DNA from: Podospora comata
Lineage: Eukaryota > Ascomycota > Sordariomycetes > Sordariales > Podosporaceae
DNA: 64,000 nucleotides
NCBI GenBank assembly: GCA_017354895.1
Contig: CP071493.1
Location: 4,340,001 to 4,404,000, forward strand
Direction of reading: 5' to 3'
Numbering within the stretch: the first letter of the stretch is position 1; every line of letters begins with the position of its first letter. Under the pieces are notes generated by a model that saw only the letters and a list, made by a program, of their open reading frames with translations, did no database searches and had not been told where the DNA came from. The translations under genes and the position numbers were made by a program. Of the stretch, positions 37,101 through 48,292 are shown one piece after another.

Positions 37101-39892
37101 TTGAATATTTTATCGTCACGACCTTGTTATTTCTTTTTTACTTTATTATAGTAAATATATTTATCAACCTCCGAGATTTTTACAAATATCGTTTACCCTA
37201 CTTTTTCGATTCTACTACCTATATCGATAGAGTATATTACTATTTTGTAAGCTTCTTACGCTAGTACCGAAAGGGTACTTATCTTATGCTTTACTTTGTA
37301 CGTACTTTTAATATCCTATTATTAATTAAATACTTTTAAAAAATTTTAACCATATATAATTACTATCCATTTAATTACAATTTAAAGTAAAGTCTTGATA
37401 TTATAATTACCTTAAAATTATACTTTTAAGAGTTTTATATTTTAATTCTAAATATGATTAAAGTTAGTTTCCTTTCGACTCTAATATCAAAAATTGTATT
37501 TTACTCGACTTTCTATATTAAAAATAGTCTTTATATCACTATTCATTCCATCTTCTTTTTAAAAGTATTTTCATTTGATAAATAAATTTTAACAAAATTA
37601 AATTTATTTTCATACCTTTATTTTTGATATTGTTACTTGAATATCTTTTTAATATACTATAACCTAAAAATAATTTTTTACTTCCTTCCTATACGGTAGT
37701 AACTTCACTAACGAGTATCGGGTCCTTATCCTATCCGTTTAATTTATATTAATGCCTCCGATAATATTTCTTATAATCCGTTCACAGTTATTAACCCCTA
37801 CGAAGGGCCGCGAATCGTGTCCTAAATAGTTAAATCGTTTAAAAACGTTTTTCTATCCGGGACTATTTAATAATATAAATTCTTTTAATTATTTCCGCTT
37901 AACTTCCTTTTACTTTTTTCTCAAAAAACCATAACATTATATCATACTAGATCCAATAATAGTTCCACTACTTAATTATTTTCTTAACCTCCTTTACTTA
38001 ATAATATGCTTTAACCTTTTCTTAGATATATAACGCGTGTTCCAGGCTTAAATACTACTTAAGTACTTCTTTTCTTTACGGAACTATACTATCACTCTGA
38101 CTTCGTTCCCTTATTTAACTTAAAATAATATCGTGTATATTTAGTTATAACCATATTACTTAAAAACCATATTTTTATTTAATTAAATGTTATATTCTTT
38201 ATTGGAAATAATGGTTTATTTTTTGAAAAATTCTTTTACTATTTTATTATTTTCCTAATTATTAATAGCTTATTTCTTTGCTTTACTTTACATACCGGCG
38301 AGTAACTATATAGTAGTTTACTTTGATAATATACTATATATTTGTAAGTAATATGTTTGAACTAAAATACTCTTTATCATTCTGGATATTTAAAATAAAG
38401 TTACACCGTATTTGTTTTATAGGGTATATCTTGTATAATTAAAAGTCTTTATTCTTACTATTCGTATTTCTAGTATCCACGACTTTCTTATTTCTCTAAT
38501 AATATTTTTAGCTTTTATATAGCGACCTTTAAGGTTATAATAATTACTATATACGGATTATTTTATACTATTCATATTTCTTTTTAATATTATTTATTTA
38601 CTATGTTTCTTTATTATATATGGTTTCTATCTTTAGTAATTTCCGTAGTAATTTCTTTAGTTATTTATATCAAATAATCCTATAACTTTTATACTTAAAA
38701 AAATTCCTTTTCTTCTACTTTAGCTGTAATACTTTTATTATTTTCTGTTGCTTTCAAAACTTTTTTTTCTTTATTCGGCGTACTAGTTAAAACTTTCTTG
38801 GAATTTTAAAGTTTTATCTTTTTGGTATTTAATGATTACAACTTTCATAACCCTCGCTTCTTTCTATATAGTCATTAACGTATTTCCTTTGTTCTAACCG
38901 AATTATTTATATATTCTATAATCTTGTAAAAATATCTTACTTTATTATAGTTGCCATACTTAAACTTTATCTCCGGCCTTACGTCTTTTATTACTATATA
39001 ACGTCGATCTTTGTTAAACTAACGTAAATAGTACCGGAATAATTAATATTAAAGTATTGCCGTTTATATTTATTCGTCAAGCGGTTATTATAATAGTATT
39101 CATTATTGTTATTGTTTCTTTGTCTCCATAACCCTAAAACTACCGATCGTTAATGCGTAGAATTATAATATTATATTTATCGATAATATCCGGCCTCGAC
39201 TCTTTATATAATTGATCATTGTTTTAGAGTCGTTTTAAAAGACTATATGAACCCATTATCGGTCATAGTATTATATAAAATATCGATTTTAAAAATAGTG
39301 ATATAATTCGTCACCAAACGCATTTAATATAGCTTTACAAATCTCTTTTATACGCGCTTTACTTTATTACATTCTTTAAAACATTTTTAAAATTTAGTTT
39401 TGGAAATATAATAGGCTTTAAAGTACTAAATTATAATTTTGTTTCAGTCCTTCATTTTCTTTTCATAATAATAGTTAAAAATAAACGTCAATTGTATTAA
39501 AACTGTATTCTTAAGTTTAATTCCCGTAAAACAAAATTTGTTAGTAAAATAGTTTAAACAATAACAAAAATAACTTTGAAACTAAAATAAGAAACCTTTC
39601 AGTTTTGCCTATCTTTTTTCATAGTATTCCGGAGTCGAAAATTCAAGTATCGATTTAAATAAAATTATTGTAGTAATAGCTCAATCCTCAGCTTATTAAA
39701 TCTCGCTTTTGAATTCTTTAACGCGTTTAATAAAATGTTCCGGCAGTGTAACATTAGATTTAATAGTTATAATAAAAGGCCCGTCGTTACCCAGGCTATG
39801 CGAGACGTTTCTGATCTAAACATTTTTAAGTCCGACTATAGTAGTACAAACAAGCTACTAATTTATTTATCATAAAGTTAAAGTATATAACG

Positions 39893-40303
39893 TATAATAA
39901 ACCTCTATTTATAACCTATAAAAGGGACATTAATTAAAAGTACTTTTAAATAATCCTGGTTCGGTATAGCGAAATGATATAGAATAAATAGCTTATCTCA
40001 ATTACAATAGCTTAAATACTAACGATTATGATCTAAATTACAAACTACGGAACTATCTACCTACACCAGCCAGTTCCTCCGTATATATAGACCTCAATCC
40101 TCCAGGTACCTCCGTACCTAGCTCACCGCGGCTCACTGGTGAGCGGTGGTGATCTTTCCTGGCTTACCACGCTCACTAGGCTCACGTTTGCCAAGAGGTG
40201 AGCGCCCCATTACCCTGCAGCCCCGCCGTTACATTTTCCTTGATTAGCCACCACGGCTTGCTGCAATTCCCACTCTGTCTCGCTATGTGGTTGGTGTGTG
40301 ACA
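39893..40303 (-). repeat. 5' LTR of the minus-strand fossil, U3 type C
   Basis: The inner (U5) half, 39893 to about 40030, is strongly AT-shifted, while the outer U3 half is GC-rich and well preserved. The U3 has repeated GCTCAC/GTGAGC motifs and ends GGTGTGTGACA at 40303, followed directly by the target copy AGTAT. Confidence 0.85.
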
Positions 40304-41188
40304 AGTATCTTACTATAATTAAAATAATCAATAATACTTTTACTCTAACTTCGGCTCTATAGCCTCTATTATAATATAGCGTTGATTTCCACAGACTTTA
40401 TGTATATAATATTGAAATAATTATTGCTTGGATATTATTATTTACATTTATCTTTAGAACGGTTAATGTTATAATAACTTCGCGCATTATATTTCTTCTC
40501 TATAAAACGCTAAAATTACCTATCGTCAATCCGTATAAACACAACGATATATTCATCGATAGAATTAAATTTCGCCTCTTTATATGGTTTATCCTTTACC
40601 TTTTTTTAAAAAAAAGTTATTATTTAAAAACTCTATTAACTTTTCCTGACTAATATCGCTACTTAAACTATCGTTTTGAAATGAAATTACGTAGTTAATT
40701 ATTAAATGTATTTACAGTAGGCTTCAATGCCTTTTTAATATATATCTTACTTTTCAATACTCTCTAAGCACTTTGTTAAGCTTAGTTACGAATTTACGGT
40801 AATTTAAAATTATTGAAGTCGTGATATCTTTACGATTTATAACTAAAGACTAATAATAATTATTTAGAATGAGTTTAAATTATATAATATTTTAGGCTAG
40901 GTAACTATAAATACTACTTTAACCTCTTCGGTATTAAATATATTCAGGTAATAATCAAAATAAATTTGAAATCAAATCAAAAATCCTTTGAGCTTGCCTT
41001 TATTAGTATTATTGCGTTCCAGTATCGGAAGTTTAATTACTTGTTTAGAGCCCGGATAAATCGTAATAATTTACTTTTTAGTTTATTTAACCTAGCCCTT
41101 ACGCCCTTTAGTATATGTAATAAAATATTCGAAGGTAGTAATATCCGGCGTAAAGGAATATTTTATAGTAAGTAATAAAGCTGGGACG
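40304..41188 (-). mobile_element. Internal region of the old LTR fossil, right part
   Basis: It begins with the AGTAT target copy and continues the old element interrupted at 32033. It has visible similarity to about 38935-39220 of the younger minus-strand element. Very AT-rich and broken. Confidence 0.55.
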
Positions 41189-41578
41189 GGTCACAAACCA
41201 ACTATATATCAAGGCAAGTGGAGACTGCAGCAGGCCGTGACGGCTATTCAAGTGAGATGTCGCGGCGGGGCCGCAGGACAACGGGGCGCTCACCTCTTGG
41301 CAGTGGTGAGTCGGATCGCCAGGCTCACCTAGTAAGGGTGGTAAGCCAAGTACGGAGGTACTTGGAGGATTGAGATCTATATATACGGAGGAACTGGCTG
41401 GTGTAGGTAGATAGTTCCGTAGTATGTAATAGTTACAAGTCACAATCGTTGGTATCTAGACTGTTGTGATTGAGACAAGCTATTTGTTGTACGCTGTTTA
41501 GCTGTACCGAACCAGAATTGTTCAGAAGTGCCTTTAACCAGTATCTCTTTTAGTAGTTCTAGATAGGGATTCGTCACG
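41189..41578 (+). repeat. Solo LTR, U3 type C, target duplication GGACG
   Basis: About 390 bp of the same LTR family in plus orientation, U3 type C (GCTCACCTC, GCTCACC). GGACG copies lie at 41184-41188 and 41579-41583, and the shared flank extends to six bases, so the end is uncertain by one base. The U3 is well preserved and the U5 end is mildly shifted. No internal region remains. Confidence 0.82.
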
Positions 41579-41666
41579 GGACGCCTTCTATTTTAATGTT
41601 TTTAACTATAGTAAAATAAAGCAGCCTTTAATCTATCCATAATAAAGTTAAAATATATATAACACG

Positions 41667-42026
41667 TATAACGTACTTGATTTGAAAAAACTAAAAAGGA
41701 TACTGATCAAAGGCGCTTATTAAATGATCCTAGTTTAGTATAACTAAATAAAATATAATAAATAATACATTTTAATTATAATAGTAGAAGTACTGACAAA
41801 TATAACTTATAGTTATGTAGTACGAAACTATCTATTTAATACCTACCTAGTTCCACGGTCTTCTCCTTATTGGCCGATAATGGACTGTGGACCGTGAGCC
41901 CCGCCGCAGTCTCCAGTCCCAATGTCATTTGTCTTTCCTATCCACCTGGACCGTGAGCCCCGCACAGTCGCCCGGTCCAGTCCTGATTGGTTCCTTGCGT
42001 CCCCATTGTCTCCTAAAATCGTTACA
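41667..42026 (-). repeat. Right LTR of the old minus-strand element, U3 type A
   Basis: The U5 side (41667 to about 41850) is strongly AT-shifted. The U3 side is GC-rich, with two copies of GGACCGTGAGCCCCGC and a CCAAT-type TGATTGGTTCC. It ends at 42026. No matching target duplication was found with 21964. Confidence 0.75.
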
Positions 42027-45016
42027 ACCTACTAGAGCAAGCTACTTTGAACCCTCACAGTTAACACTATACTAGACGAAAATAGTCTTACTTTTGTATT
42101 TAGGTTATAAAGACTCTATAAGTACCTAGTGTAATCTGTAGGCAAATCAGCCTATAATAATCTATACATACAGTGAGCCGGTGGCCAATTTAATCTATTT
42201 TATGTAGCTATAAATATATTTTTCATAAAACGTAGCTAAATTATAATTCCCAAACTGAACTTTAACTTATTTACCCGTTATAGTATGCGAGGCCATCGGG
42301 TGTTATATGGTGGAAGTGGAGTAAAATGTTTACTATAAAAGTATCAAGGTAGTATATTGTAGAGAAAACTACTCTCAACATAGCATGTTATTTATTATAA
42401 CTCTATTACTTAGCGCTGTAAGGTGCTGTAGCCGTACACCCCTAATAGTGAGTTATAGGTACTAGGTACTGAGTTTTTCACTGTGGCGAGTGCTGTAAGT
42501 GCGTGTGTATACAGGGCCTTTAGGCTTCATGGAGTATAACCCTCAATAGAAAAGTATATTAGCCAAAATATGTTTAGGAAATTTCTAATTATTTTTAGAT
42601 TTATTACAGCCTAGTTAAATTAAATAAATTTATTGTAAATCTTTTATGCAGTCTAAGTCATTATTTAAAGTGTATTATTGATAATCACTAGATTTTACTA
42701 AATTAATCTTACTATACAGTTAGAGGATATTTCACTAATTTTATTATCTTTAATAGTGAACAATATTGTTAAATTAATATAAATCCTTTAAATTTTCTAA
42801 AAGTAACAGTACAAATCTTTTGCTTTTGATATGATTATTAATTTATTATAGAATATATAAATTGACGAAAGCAATAGCATGATTGTGAGGAAAATAAAAA
42901 TGTAACAACTTCTAAAAGGTGTTAAGAGAGAATCATCAATGAAAATTATAAAATTAGAGAATTAGTTTACTTAATTAGTTGAGCTGATAAAGAACACTAC
43001 TACAGTATTTACTATTCTTTTTTAACTTTAATTAATCATTTCTATCCAAATCTAATAGTAATTTTCAAAATGATAATAACCTCCTTACTTTAATCTTCAA
43101 TTTTTTAGGTCCCTTCTCTAAAGTTATTGTTTTTTAATTTATAATTTAAACTATTCTTAAAAATATAAATATTTTTCTTCAGAAATTTCTTTTTTATTAT
43201 GAATGCTTGGCTTATTATTTTGCTGTAGTGTAGTGGGCAATAATACTGATGAAGTGTTATATCATATATCCTCAAAGTTACTTATAGTTTCTGTTTAATT
43301 TTATACTCGAATCATCAACTCTGCTAACTATAGAACTATTTTTCTTTAATTTAGTATTTAGTAACAGACTTTTCTTCAACTTTTATATCAAGTTTCTCTT
43401 TTTTATTATTTACTATTTAAAGACATTAAAGAATCTTATAATCTTATTTAAGGGATTTTACTAGTATTAATATTAATTACGTAATTCATCGACCTAAATA
43501 GATTGATTAGGTTAATAGTGATTCTTATTTATATATTAGTGTTCTATAGTCTGAAATCGCTTTATATAAACCTAGGTTTTATCAAATATACTTATAACGT
43601 AGTTAGTTTACTGAGTAACTAGTGTTTATAATACAATCTCACAATAATTTGTATTTAGAGTTGTTTTAATCTTTTCTTTTTATCCAGTACTTGAACAATA
43701 TACTACATTCAAGTTATAACAAATATTACTGGTAAATATATTGATAATTTAAGCTGATAATCAAAAAAGACCATAGGAAACCCTGGGTATGTAAAACCCC
43801 TATACTAAAATAAAAAAGACTACGCTTCGAGACGGGAAGCTTGTGAAGCGCCGCGTGAAGTAGTGTTTCTTTTAATATTTTTTTGAAAGGGCACCGGAAA
43901 GTCCACGCAAGAAAATATAAAATCTGCTTAATTGATATTGGAAAAATAACATAATCCACTACAATAAAAGTTAAAAAGATATAAAGGATAGAGTTTCCTT
44001 TCTTGTTTATTTAACTAGAAATATAATAAATTAGTCTCTATAATATAGTCTTTTACTCAATAACTTTATTTATTATTCATAATATATAAGTAGGTAAAGA
44101 GAAATGTAGAACTTTTACAATATTTAATTTCACTTTACAGGTTAGAGCAATATATTTTAACATAAAATTAAATTCAAAAAATTGAATTATTAATCATTTT
44201 TACTTTGGCTAGAATTATCAAGAATAAGATAAGATTTCTTTTTTCAAGTTAAATTCTGAGCACTTTATGAAGTAGTTGAATCAAGTAGAAAAAAAAGGTA
44301 TTTTAGGTAAGGGGAGTAATAACGAAAAAGTATTAGGATATCATAAAAATATCCAGTAAAAGTGTTGTTAATTTACTATTATTGGTTATGGAGAATATTT
44401 AAAAGCTAATATATAAATGTATTCATAATCATTAACACCTTACTTTACGGCGGGGCTTTTAACCTTTAGGGAGTAAGTTACTTTGTTCCCTATAAACTTA
44501 TTCTTAGAAGTTATAAAGTATTTAGTTGTTAATTTCATTCTTTAATTTTGCTTCTAGATTACTACTTCATTTCAAACCACTGGATTATATAAATGAGGAA
44601 ACTAAAACATAAAATGTCAAAGATTTTTAATTATAATTTGTATTTAAACGTCAAGTTCTTATTTCAAAAACCTTGACTACTACTTTTTGATTATGTATCT
44701 TTGAATGATTTCTTAGTTTTCTTTGAATTAATTATATACTGTTATTCATTATTGAGAATGATGTTTCAATGAAATTATTTACTCACAATATTATATCTGC
44801 ACTGATGTATTGCTGCTATCACTACTGTAAAAATGAAGAATAATAAATTATTGCGAAAAAAACGCCCAGTGATTAAGGTAAGAAAACGGAATAGTAAAAT
44901 TGGTTGTTATTAAAAAATAAACATCAATTTTAAAATAGCTTTAAACAATATCATTACAAATTGCTAAGAGAACTATATAGGGACCGAATTAATAAAATGA
45001 AGTGTTCAATTAATAT
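42027..45016. other. Unassigned AT-rich block
   Basis: No gene is supported. A patch at about 42280-42530 is of higher complexity and G+C than its surroundings (GCGAGGCCATCGGG; GTGGCGAGTGCTG) but matched nothing I know. Another small GC-rich patch lies at about 43815-43905. Positions 44221-44411 are one copy of a dispersed repeat also found at 62667-62856. The rest is degenerate AT-rich DNA. Confidence 0.5.
44221..44411 (+). repeat. Dispersed repeat R3, copy 1
   Basis: About 190 bp align by eye, in the same orientation, with 62667-62856. Both run from AAGATA/AAGATT, through TATTAGGATAT/ATTAGGATAAT, to TTAATTTACTATT/TTAATCTATTACT. The element type is unknown. Confidence 0.5.
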
Positions 45017-45110
45017 TAACGTATTTGATAAGCGAGCGGATCGGAGAAGCAAGTGGATTGATTTCTACTACCTTATTACAAATATCTTCAATTGCAAATG
45101 AACAACACTA

Positions 45111-46430
45111 TTAACCTACTATAATTATATCAGAAACGGCTGAATCAGACTCTTCTGTAACTTCCTAGCACGTACGGATATTATAGCCAGGCTTGCCGCA
45201 CACACTACAGCACCGAACCTTTGTACGACCCTCCCCTACACTACCACTATCCTGCTCCTTTCCTTGCGCTACCTCTCCACATACAGCCTTCTAGTCCAGT
45301 AGATCCTGTGCATTTTACACAGTAAGTGATCCTCCAAGCTACACACGTGTTCTTTTAGCTCTCCGGCGCTTACTTAAAGCTTCGTTAGCCTTACGGAGCA
45401 AGTAGACCTTTATACGAAGGAGAGCTACCTAATGTATTATAGCTGTTATACCTTTAGTAAGTTAGTTTACTATAGTTAATATTAAAGTTATCGAGCTATT
45501 TTAATAGTTAGTAATACGAGTTTTAATAAATGTTAATTGTAAGTTAGTTTCTCGGGGGTTTTATAGTGTATAGAATACTTAAGGTTATAGAGAGCCGGGC
45601 CGTAAAGTCGGGGGTATTGACGTACAAAGCTTTATATTGAATTTAGAAAGTACCTTTTGTAGATCGTACGGTGTGAAATTAATATCTATAAAGCCACTCT
45701 ATATATTTTTCTCCGTTATAAAGGTATAGAAGGCCTCACGGGAGGTACGAAGGAACCTAACTTTACTTATATAGTTAATATATCTATTAAATTCTTAATC
45801 TAGCGACCGTACGTTTATTTTAGCGGCCTAAAATAACTGATATCGAGTAGCTAGAGAAGGTAAGAGGAATATAGAGGTATATAAAGCGTAATAATATTAT
45901 TTTACTAATAATAACGTTCGAATCCGATTAAGTAGTAGCTTTCGTGGCCGTCGAGGATTAATAACCGGTATTTACCCTTTATACGGGACGCTATATAATA
46001 GTCGAAGTCCTGAATCTAATCTTGGCTTATTATATTAATAGTCCAGCTACTATCGGTAATTATAATACATTAGTTAGCCGGGAGGTTATATTTAGTGTAT
46101 TAATTAGCGAGGTAATATTACGTATTTAAAATAATAAATGGAAAAATAGTTTAACTAAAAGTATTAACTTCTTAAATTACGGTCGCTTATTTACGTTTCT
46201 TAGGTTTAAATAATTTCGCTTTATTAAGGCCGTCCGAGGTCGTAATTACTCTACCTATAAAAACAATACTTAGTCTCGTCGAAATTATAAATATTATTAT
46301 TTATAATACCGTATTTAGCTTTAATATTCCGTATAAATGTAAACCACTTAATAATAACCTTTATATCTTCGCACTTAGCCCTCTAATAATCGTATCTACG
46401 CGTAAAACGCGTACGGAGCTATGGCTAACG
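45111..46430 (-). pseudogene. Fot1/pogo-type transposase, minus strand, N-terminally truncated
   Basis: The stop is at 45111-45113. Reading leftward toward that stop, the C-terminal zinc-knuckle relic reads CSVCGKPGYNIRTC, with Tyr in place of the usual His. Further right is the catalytic FDET region (about 46285). The helix-turn-helix N-terminal region is absent. Several in-frame stops, mostly TAG and TAA where relatives have CAG or CAA, are consistent with RIP. Not functional. Confidence 0.7.
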
Positions 46431-48290
46431 TACATTATAAGCGAGTGCACTATATAAACAAGTGCACTACTTTTTAAGTGACGCACTATCTTTCAACCCA
46501 ACATCTACTTTTTTTATATAACTTAATATGCCTTCTACTTTAAAGGAAGCCAGGGTGATCTTAGCCCTCGAAGCTCTTGGAAAAGATAAAAATCTTAGCC
46601 TCCGAGCCGCAGGAAAATCTACAACATCTACCATACGACTCTCTTACAACGACGCGCTAGCTAGCCTACACGATGCAATACTACGCCCAAATCAAAGAAG
46701 TTTACTTAATTCGAAGAGGATATTATTATTTAATATATTATTAAGCTATATACGCAAGCTTTTCTACTAAGATTGTGTAGTATAAAAGATATAGTTAACT
46801 AACTACTACGCGTACATAACGCGTCCCCTATTAGTAAGCTTTAGGTATATAACTTCGTTAAACGCTAGCTATAGCTCCGTACGCGTTTTACGCGTAAATA
46901 TAATTACTAAAGGGATAAGTACGAAAATCTAAAAGTTATTACCGAGTAATTTACGCTCATACGGAAAATTAAAAGTTAAGTAAAGTATTATAAATAACGA
47001 TATTTATAGATTCGACGAGACTAGGTGTATAATAGGTATTATCTTGATAGGTATAGTAGTTACGACCTCGGACGGCTTTAGTAAAGTAAAATTAGTTTAG
47101 CTTAGTAGCTATAAATAAGTAACGGTAGTTTAGAAAGTTAATACTCTCGACTAAACTATTTCTCCCTTTATTAATTTAATTACGTAATACTACTTTACTA
47201 ACTAATATACTGAATATAACTTTCCGGCCGATTAGCGCATTATAATTACCGATAATAATTAAAGTATTAATATATTAGGCTTAGATTAAATTAACTATTT
47301 CGATTATTATATAACGTTCTGTATAAAAAGAAAACATTAATTATTAATCTTCGACGGCTACGAAAGCTATTACTCGACCGGATTCGAATATTATTATAAA
47401 TAAAATAATATTATTACGCTTTATATACCTCTATACTTCTCCTACCTCCTCTAACTACTCGATATCAGTTACTTTAGGCCGCTAAAATTAACGTACGGTT
47501 ACTATATTAAAGACTTAATATTTCTATATATTAACTATATAAATAAACTTAAGTTCCTTTATACTTTCCGTAAAGCCTTTTTCGCCTCTATAACGGAAAA
47601 GAATATATAGGGTAGTTTTACGAGTACTAACATTATACTGTACGATCTAGAAAAGGTATTTTCTAAACTAGATAAAAAGTTTTATACGTTAATACCCCCG
47701 ACTTTAGGGCTCGGTACTTTATAACTTTGGGCATTTTAAATATTATAAAACCTTTAAGAAATTGACTTATAATTAAAACTTTTTAAAATTTAGATTATTA
47801 ATTATTATAATGATTCCCTAACTTTAATATTCATTATACTAAATTAAATGATTAAAGGTAGAACGGCTATAATATACTAAATAGCTCTCCTTCGTGTAAA
47901 GGTCTACTTGCTCCGTAAGGCTAATAGGGCTTTAACTAAGCGCCGGAGAGCTAAAAGAATACGTGTGTAGCTTGGAGGATCACTTACTGTGTAAAATGCA
48001 CAGGATCTACTGGAACAAAAGGCTATAGGTAGAGAAATAGCGTAAGGAAAGGAGCAGGATAGTGGTAGTGTAGGGGAGGGTCGTACAAAGGTTCGGTACT
48101 GTGGTGTGTGCGGTAAGCCTGGCTATTATATCTGTACGTGCCAGGAAGTTATAGAAGAGTCTGATTCAACTGTTTCTGATGGGATTATAGTAGGTTAATA
48201 GTGTTGTTGTTTTGCAATTGAGGATATTTGTAATAGGGTAGTAGAAATCGATCCACTTGCTTGTTCAATCCGCTGGCTTATTAAATACGT
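46428..48290 (+). mobile_element. Fot1/pogo-type DNA transposon, plus strand copy
   Basis: It starts ACGTACATTATAAGCGAGTGC just after TA (46426-46427) and ends AATACGT before TA (48291-48292). The two ends are related but no longer well matched. It is 1.86 kb, usual for Fot1/Pot2-type elements, and makes up the loop and right arm of the composite. Confidence 0.7.
46528..48198 (+). pseudogene. Fot1/pogo-type transposase (DDE_1), RIP-degraded
   Basis: The start is ATG at 46528 with MPSTLKEARVILALEALGKDK, the N-terminal psq-type DNA-binding helix of the family. The frame breaks soon after. Further on are FDETRCIIGII (about 46995-47030; NFDETGF in intact relatives), FDGYESYY (DGHESHH in relatives) and a CCHC-type knuckle reading CGVCGKPGYYICTC with His changed to Tyr. 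The stop is at 48196-48198. The span of 557 codons is near the family length. Many stops, so not functional. Confidence 0.75.
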
Positions 48291-48292
48291 TA

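Larger units (their letters stand above)
32851..39892 (-). mobile_element. Internal region of the minus-strand LTR fossil
   Basis: T-rich on the plus strand and about 6.6 kb without the nested solo LTR at 33660-34068. Integrase-end homology lies near 34565-34605. A piece around 39120-39220 resembles 40515-40600 of the older element, placing the gag side at the right. A small GC-rich patch survives at about 39770-39825. It is broken throughout. Confidence 0.7.
32034..40303 (-). mobile_element. Full-length Ty3/gypsy LTR fossil, minus strand
   Basis: Two minus-oriented LTRs (32034-32850 with a nested insert; 39893-40303) enclose the internal region. Perfect 5-bp target copies AGTAT lie at 32029-32033 and 40304-40308. 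Without the two nested solo LTRs it is about 7.5 kb. A minus-strand integrase C-terminal signature (SKKLDY type) at about 34565-34605 indicates Ty3/gypsy. It inserted into the interior of the older 21964-42026 element, which resumes at 40304. It is complete in outline, RIP-mutated and broken in many places. Confidence 0.85.
21964..42026 (-). mobile_element. Old Ty3/gypsy LTR fossil, minus strand, hosting later insertions
   Basis: The left LTR is in two pieces (21964-22257 and about 29279-29400), split by a later element. The right LTR is 41667-42026. Internal sequence is 29401-32033, about 40309-41183 and 41584-41666, split by another element and a solo LTR. A minus-strand integrase C-terminal motif (KLDY...GPF type) near 30265-30300 supports Ty3/gypsy. 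Internal sequence is about 3.6 kb, roughly 3 kb shorter than its relatives, so a large internal part is missing. No target duplication was seen at the outer ends. It is broken in many places and is the oldest insertion of the nest. Confidence 0.65.
45019..48290. mobile_element. Head-to-head composite of two Fot1/pogo-type transposons (large palindrome)
   Basis: A 3.27-kb unit is flanked by TA on both sides (45017-45018; 48291-48292). Both outer ends carry the same C-terminal-side inverted repeat (ACGTATTTGATAAGCG... and its reverse complement). The left arm, 45019 to about 46430, is a minus-strand transposase remnant without its N-terminal part. The right arm, about 46867-48290, is the equivalent plus-strand stretch. 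The 440-bp loop between holds one inner inverted repeat and the only N-terminal region. A simple insertion of one copy into the other does not fit, because the missing N-terminal part of the left copy is not found to the right. Confidence 0.75.

Noticed and set aside
43726-43959. Minus-strand 77-codon frame with a GC-rich centre
   Set aside because: The predicted protein is a hydrophobic mixture without a motif, and the GC-rich patch is only about 90 bp.
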